DNA of 64,000 bases from Pseudomonas fulva 12-X. Its GTDB lineage: Bacteria; Pseudomonadota; Gammaproteobacteria; Pseudomonadales; Pseudomonadaceae. This document shows, piece after piece, positions 62,400 to 64,000 of this stretch. Where the stretch lies: the NCBI RefSeq assembly GCF_000213805.1, contig NC_015556.1, positions 1,116,001-1,180,000 of the forward strand, given 5' to 3'. The notes under the pieces are model-generated. The model searched no databases and had not been told where the DNA came from. It saw only the letters and a list, made by a program, of their open reading frames with translations. The translations under genes and the position numbers were made by a program. Position 1 is the first letter of the stretch. Each line of letters opens with the position of its first letter.

Positions 62400-64000
62400 A
62401 TGCTGCGCAATCCGCAAACCAAGTACCGCGCTTTTCCCGCCATTGATCTGCCCAACCGCCGCTGGCCATCGCAGCGTATCGCCGAGGCGCCGGTGTGGCT
62501 GTCCACCGACCTGCGCGACGGCAATCAGGCGCTGTTCGAGCCGATGAACCGCCAGCGCAAGCTACAGCTGTTCGGCGAGCTGGTTCGCCTCGGTTTCAAG
62601 GAGATCGAGATGGGCTTTCCGGCCGCCTCGCGTACCGACTTCGAGATCATCCGCAACTTGATCGACGAAGGCTGCATTCCCGATGACGTCACGCCCATGG
62701 TCATGACCCAGCTGCGCGAGGACCTGATCGACGAAACCGTGCGCGCCGTGGCCGGTGCCCGGCGAGTGATCGTGCACCTGTACAACGCCATCGCGCCGGT
62801 ATGGCGACGGGTGGTGTTCGTCCTTTCGGTGGATGAAGTGGAGCAGCTGGTGGTGCGCCATGTGCAGTTGCTCAAGGACAAAGTGGCCGCGCACCCGGAG
62901 ACCGAGTGGGTGCTGCAGTACTCCCCCGAAACCTTCTGCATGGCCGAGCTGGAAGTGTCGCTGCGCATGTGCAACGCTGCCATCCGCACCTGGGATGCCG
63001 GTCCTGGTCGGCCGATCATCATCAACCTGCCGACCACGGTGGAAGTGGCGACGCCCAATGTGTTCGCCGACCAGATCGAGTGGATGCACGAGCGCCTGGA
63101 GCGCCGTGAGCACGTGGTGCTCTCGGTGCACCCGCACAACGACCGCGGCACCGGTGTGGCCTGCGCCGAGCAGGCGCTGCTGGCTGGCGCTCAGCGGGTG
63201 GAGGGCTGCCTGTTCGGCAATGGCGAGCGCAGTGGCAACCTCGACCTGGTCACCCTGGCGCTGAACCTCTACACCCAGGGCGTCGACCCGCGCCTGAATT
63301 TTTCCGATATCGCCGGTGTGGCGCGTGTTGCCGAGACCTGCACAGGGCTGCCGATCCATCCCCGCCATCCCTATGTGGGCGATCTGGTGTTCACCGCCTT
63401 TTCCGGCTCGCACCAGGACGCCATCGCCAAGGGCTTTGCCGCACAGGATCCGAATGGCATCTGGGAAGTGCCTTATTTGCCGATCGACCCGAAGGATCTG
63501 GGGCGCACTTATGACAGCATCGTGCGGGTCAACAGCCAGTCGGGCAAAGGTGGCATCGCCTATCTTTTGCAGCGCGACCACGGCGTGTCGATGCCGCGGC
63601 GCATGCAGGTGGAGTTCAGCGCCATCGTGCAGAAGATGGCCGACAGCAGCGAAACGGAATTGACCAGCGCCGAGCTCTGGGAGCTGTTCCAGCGCCACTA
63701 CCTGGCTCCGGCACGCGCTGGTGGCGAACTGGCTTATCTCGGCCACCAGTTGTTCGAGGCCGAGGCTGGCCAGGGCGTGAGGTTGGAGATCGCGCTGCCA
63801 GGCGGTCGCCGGCGGACGCTGCAGGGCATCGGTAATGGCCCCATCGATGCCGCCGTAGCCGCGCTTGGCCTGCCCATCCGCATCGACAGCTACGAGGAGC
63901 GCAGCCTGGGTGGTGGCGCCGCCGCCGATGCCCTGGCGCTGGTAGAGGTGGCCTGGCCGGGCGTGGCCGGTTCGCGTTTCGGTGCGGGCAGCCACGGCAA
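62400..64000 (+). CDS. leuA: 2-Isopropylmalate synthase, 3' end outside the window
   Basis: The enzyme condenses acetyl-CoA with 2-ketoisovalerate, the first step of leucine synthesis. The visible 533 codons start MLRNPQTKYRAF; the usual form is about 556–560 residues, so a short piece is missing at the window edge. The active-site motif is STDLRDGNQAL, the metal-binding HxH is in VLSVHPHNDRGTG, and NLPTTVEVATPNVFADQ follows. GAGG (62388–62391) is the ribosome-binding site. The C-terminal regulatory domain (from about residue 440) is mostly present. Confidence 0.95.
   Translation, partial: MLRNPQTKYRAFPAIDLPNRRWPSQRIAEAPVWLSTDLRDGNQALFEPMNRQRKLQLFGELVRLGFKEIEMGFPAASRTDFEIIRNLIDEGCIPDDVTPMVMTQLREDLIDETVRAVAGARRVIVHLYNAIAPVWRRVVFVLSVDEVEQLVVRHVQLLKDKVAAHPETEWVLQYSPETFCMAELEVSLRMCNAAIRTWDAGPGRPIIINLPTTVEVATPNVFADQIEWMHERLERREHVVLSVHPHNDRGTGVACAEQALLAGAQRVEGCLFGNGERSGNLDLVTLALNLYTQGVDPRLNFSDIAGVARVAETCTGLPIHPRHPYVGDLVFTAFSGSHQDAIAKGFAAQDPNGIWEVPYLPIDPKDLGRTYDSIVRVNSQSGKGGIAYLLQRDHGVSMPRRMQVEFSAIVQKMADSSETELTSAELWELFQRHYLAPARAGGELAYLGHQLFEAEAGQGVRLEIALPGGRRRTLQGIGNGPIDAAVAALGLPIRIDSYEERSLGGGAAADALALVEVAWPGVAGSRFGAGSHG

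Overview
The window is high-GC chromosomal DNA from a Pseudomonas-type gammaproteobacterium. The ffh–rpsP–rimM–trmD–rplS block, the xerD–dsbC–hom–thrC block, aapJQMP, rhlB, pcs and the ethanolamine genes are all read in forms typical of Pseudomonas. Gene order mixes blocks that are separate in P. aeruginosa, so a relative of the P. mendocina/oleovorans group is likely; that is an inference from memory, not a search. I saw no rRNA, tRNA, CRISPR array, prophage or transposase. It reads as core chromosome with intergenic repeats.

Layout. 1–4764: minus-strand genes (start of a SWIM-type helicase, a diguanylate cyclase, small membrane proteins, a short-chain dehydrogenase, yaaA). 5147–9454: phoH-like ATPase, moaCDE, a 54-residue membrane protein, purT. 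9619–11676: a CorC-like CBS protein and a CcsA/YpjD-like protein, minus strand, divergent from ffh. 11870–15335: signal recognition and ribosome maturation genes. 15567–20216: xerD, dsbC, hom, thrC; then endA on the minus strand. 21688–32724: an eight-gene plus-strand cluster of yjfI, a PspA homologue, yqiJ, a flotillin, a TerB-like protein, a 1745-residue AAA ATPase, a rhomboid protease and a phospholipase D-like protein. 32729–38387: minus-strand DUF2157 protein, rhlB, dipeptidase, a cyclic-nucleotide-binding GGDEF protein and an esterase. 38869–43166: aapJQMP amino-acid transporter. 43844–51398: valine-catabolism genes mmsBA with a transporter and a divergent LysR regulator, then a SnoaL-like protein, phosphatidylcholine synthase, a GIY-YIG protein and a GST-like protein. 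51536–58283: ethanolamine use (exaC–eat–eutB–eutC with a divergent AraC regulator). 58280–62094: a DMT exporter with divergent LysR, an HxlR regulator divergent from a small secreted protein, and an AraC regulator. 62229–64000: leucine-codon leader and leuA, cut by the window edge.

The strongest candidate for an under-described system is the 21688–32724 cluster. It joins membrane-stress scaffolds (PspA, flotillin, OB-fold membrane protein) to a giant AAA ATPase, an intramembrane protease and a single-HKD phospholipase/nuclease. Two 11-bp direct repeats 22 bp apart precede the first gene.

The strongest regulatory signal is the leuA leader. A short peptide rich in CTA leucine codons begins with a sequence perfectly complementary, over 9 bp, to the leuA ribosome-binding site. 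Other signals are paired 17-bp operators at the HxlR divergent promoter, direct repeats upstream of the last AraC gene, sigma-54-like elements before aapJ and the ethanolamine regulator, and a ~106-bp intergenic repeat present twice with covarying base pairs.
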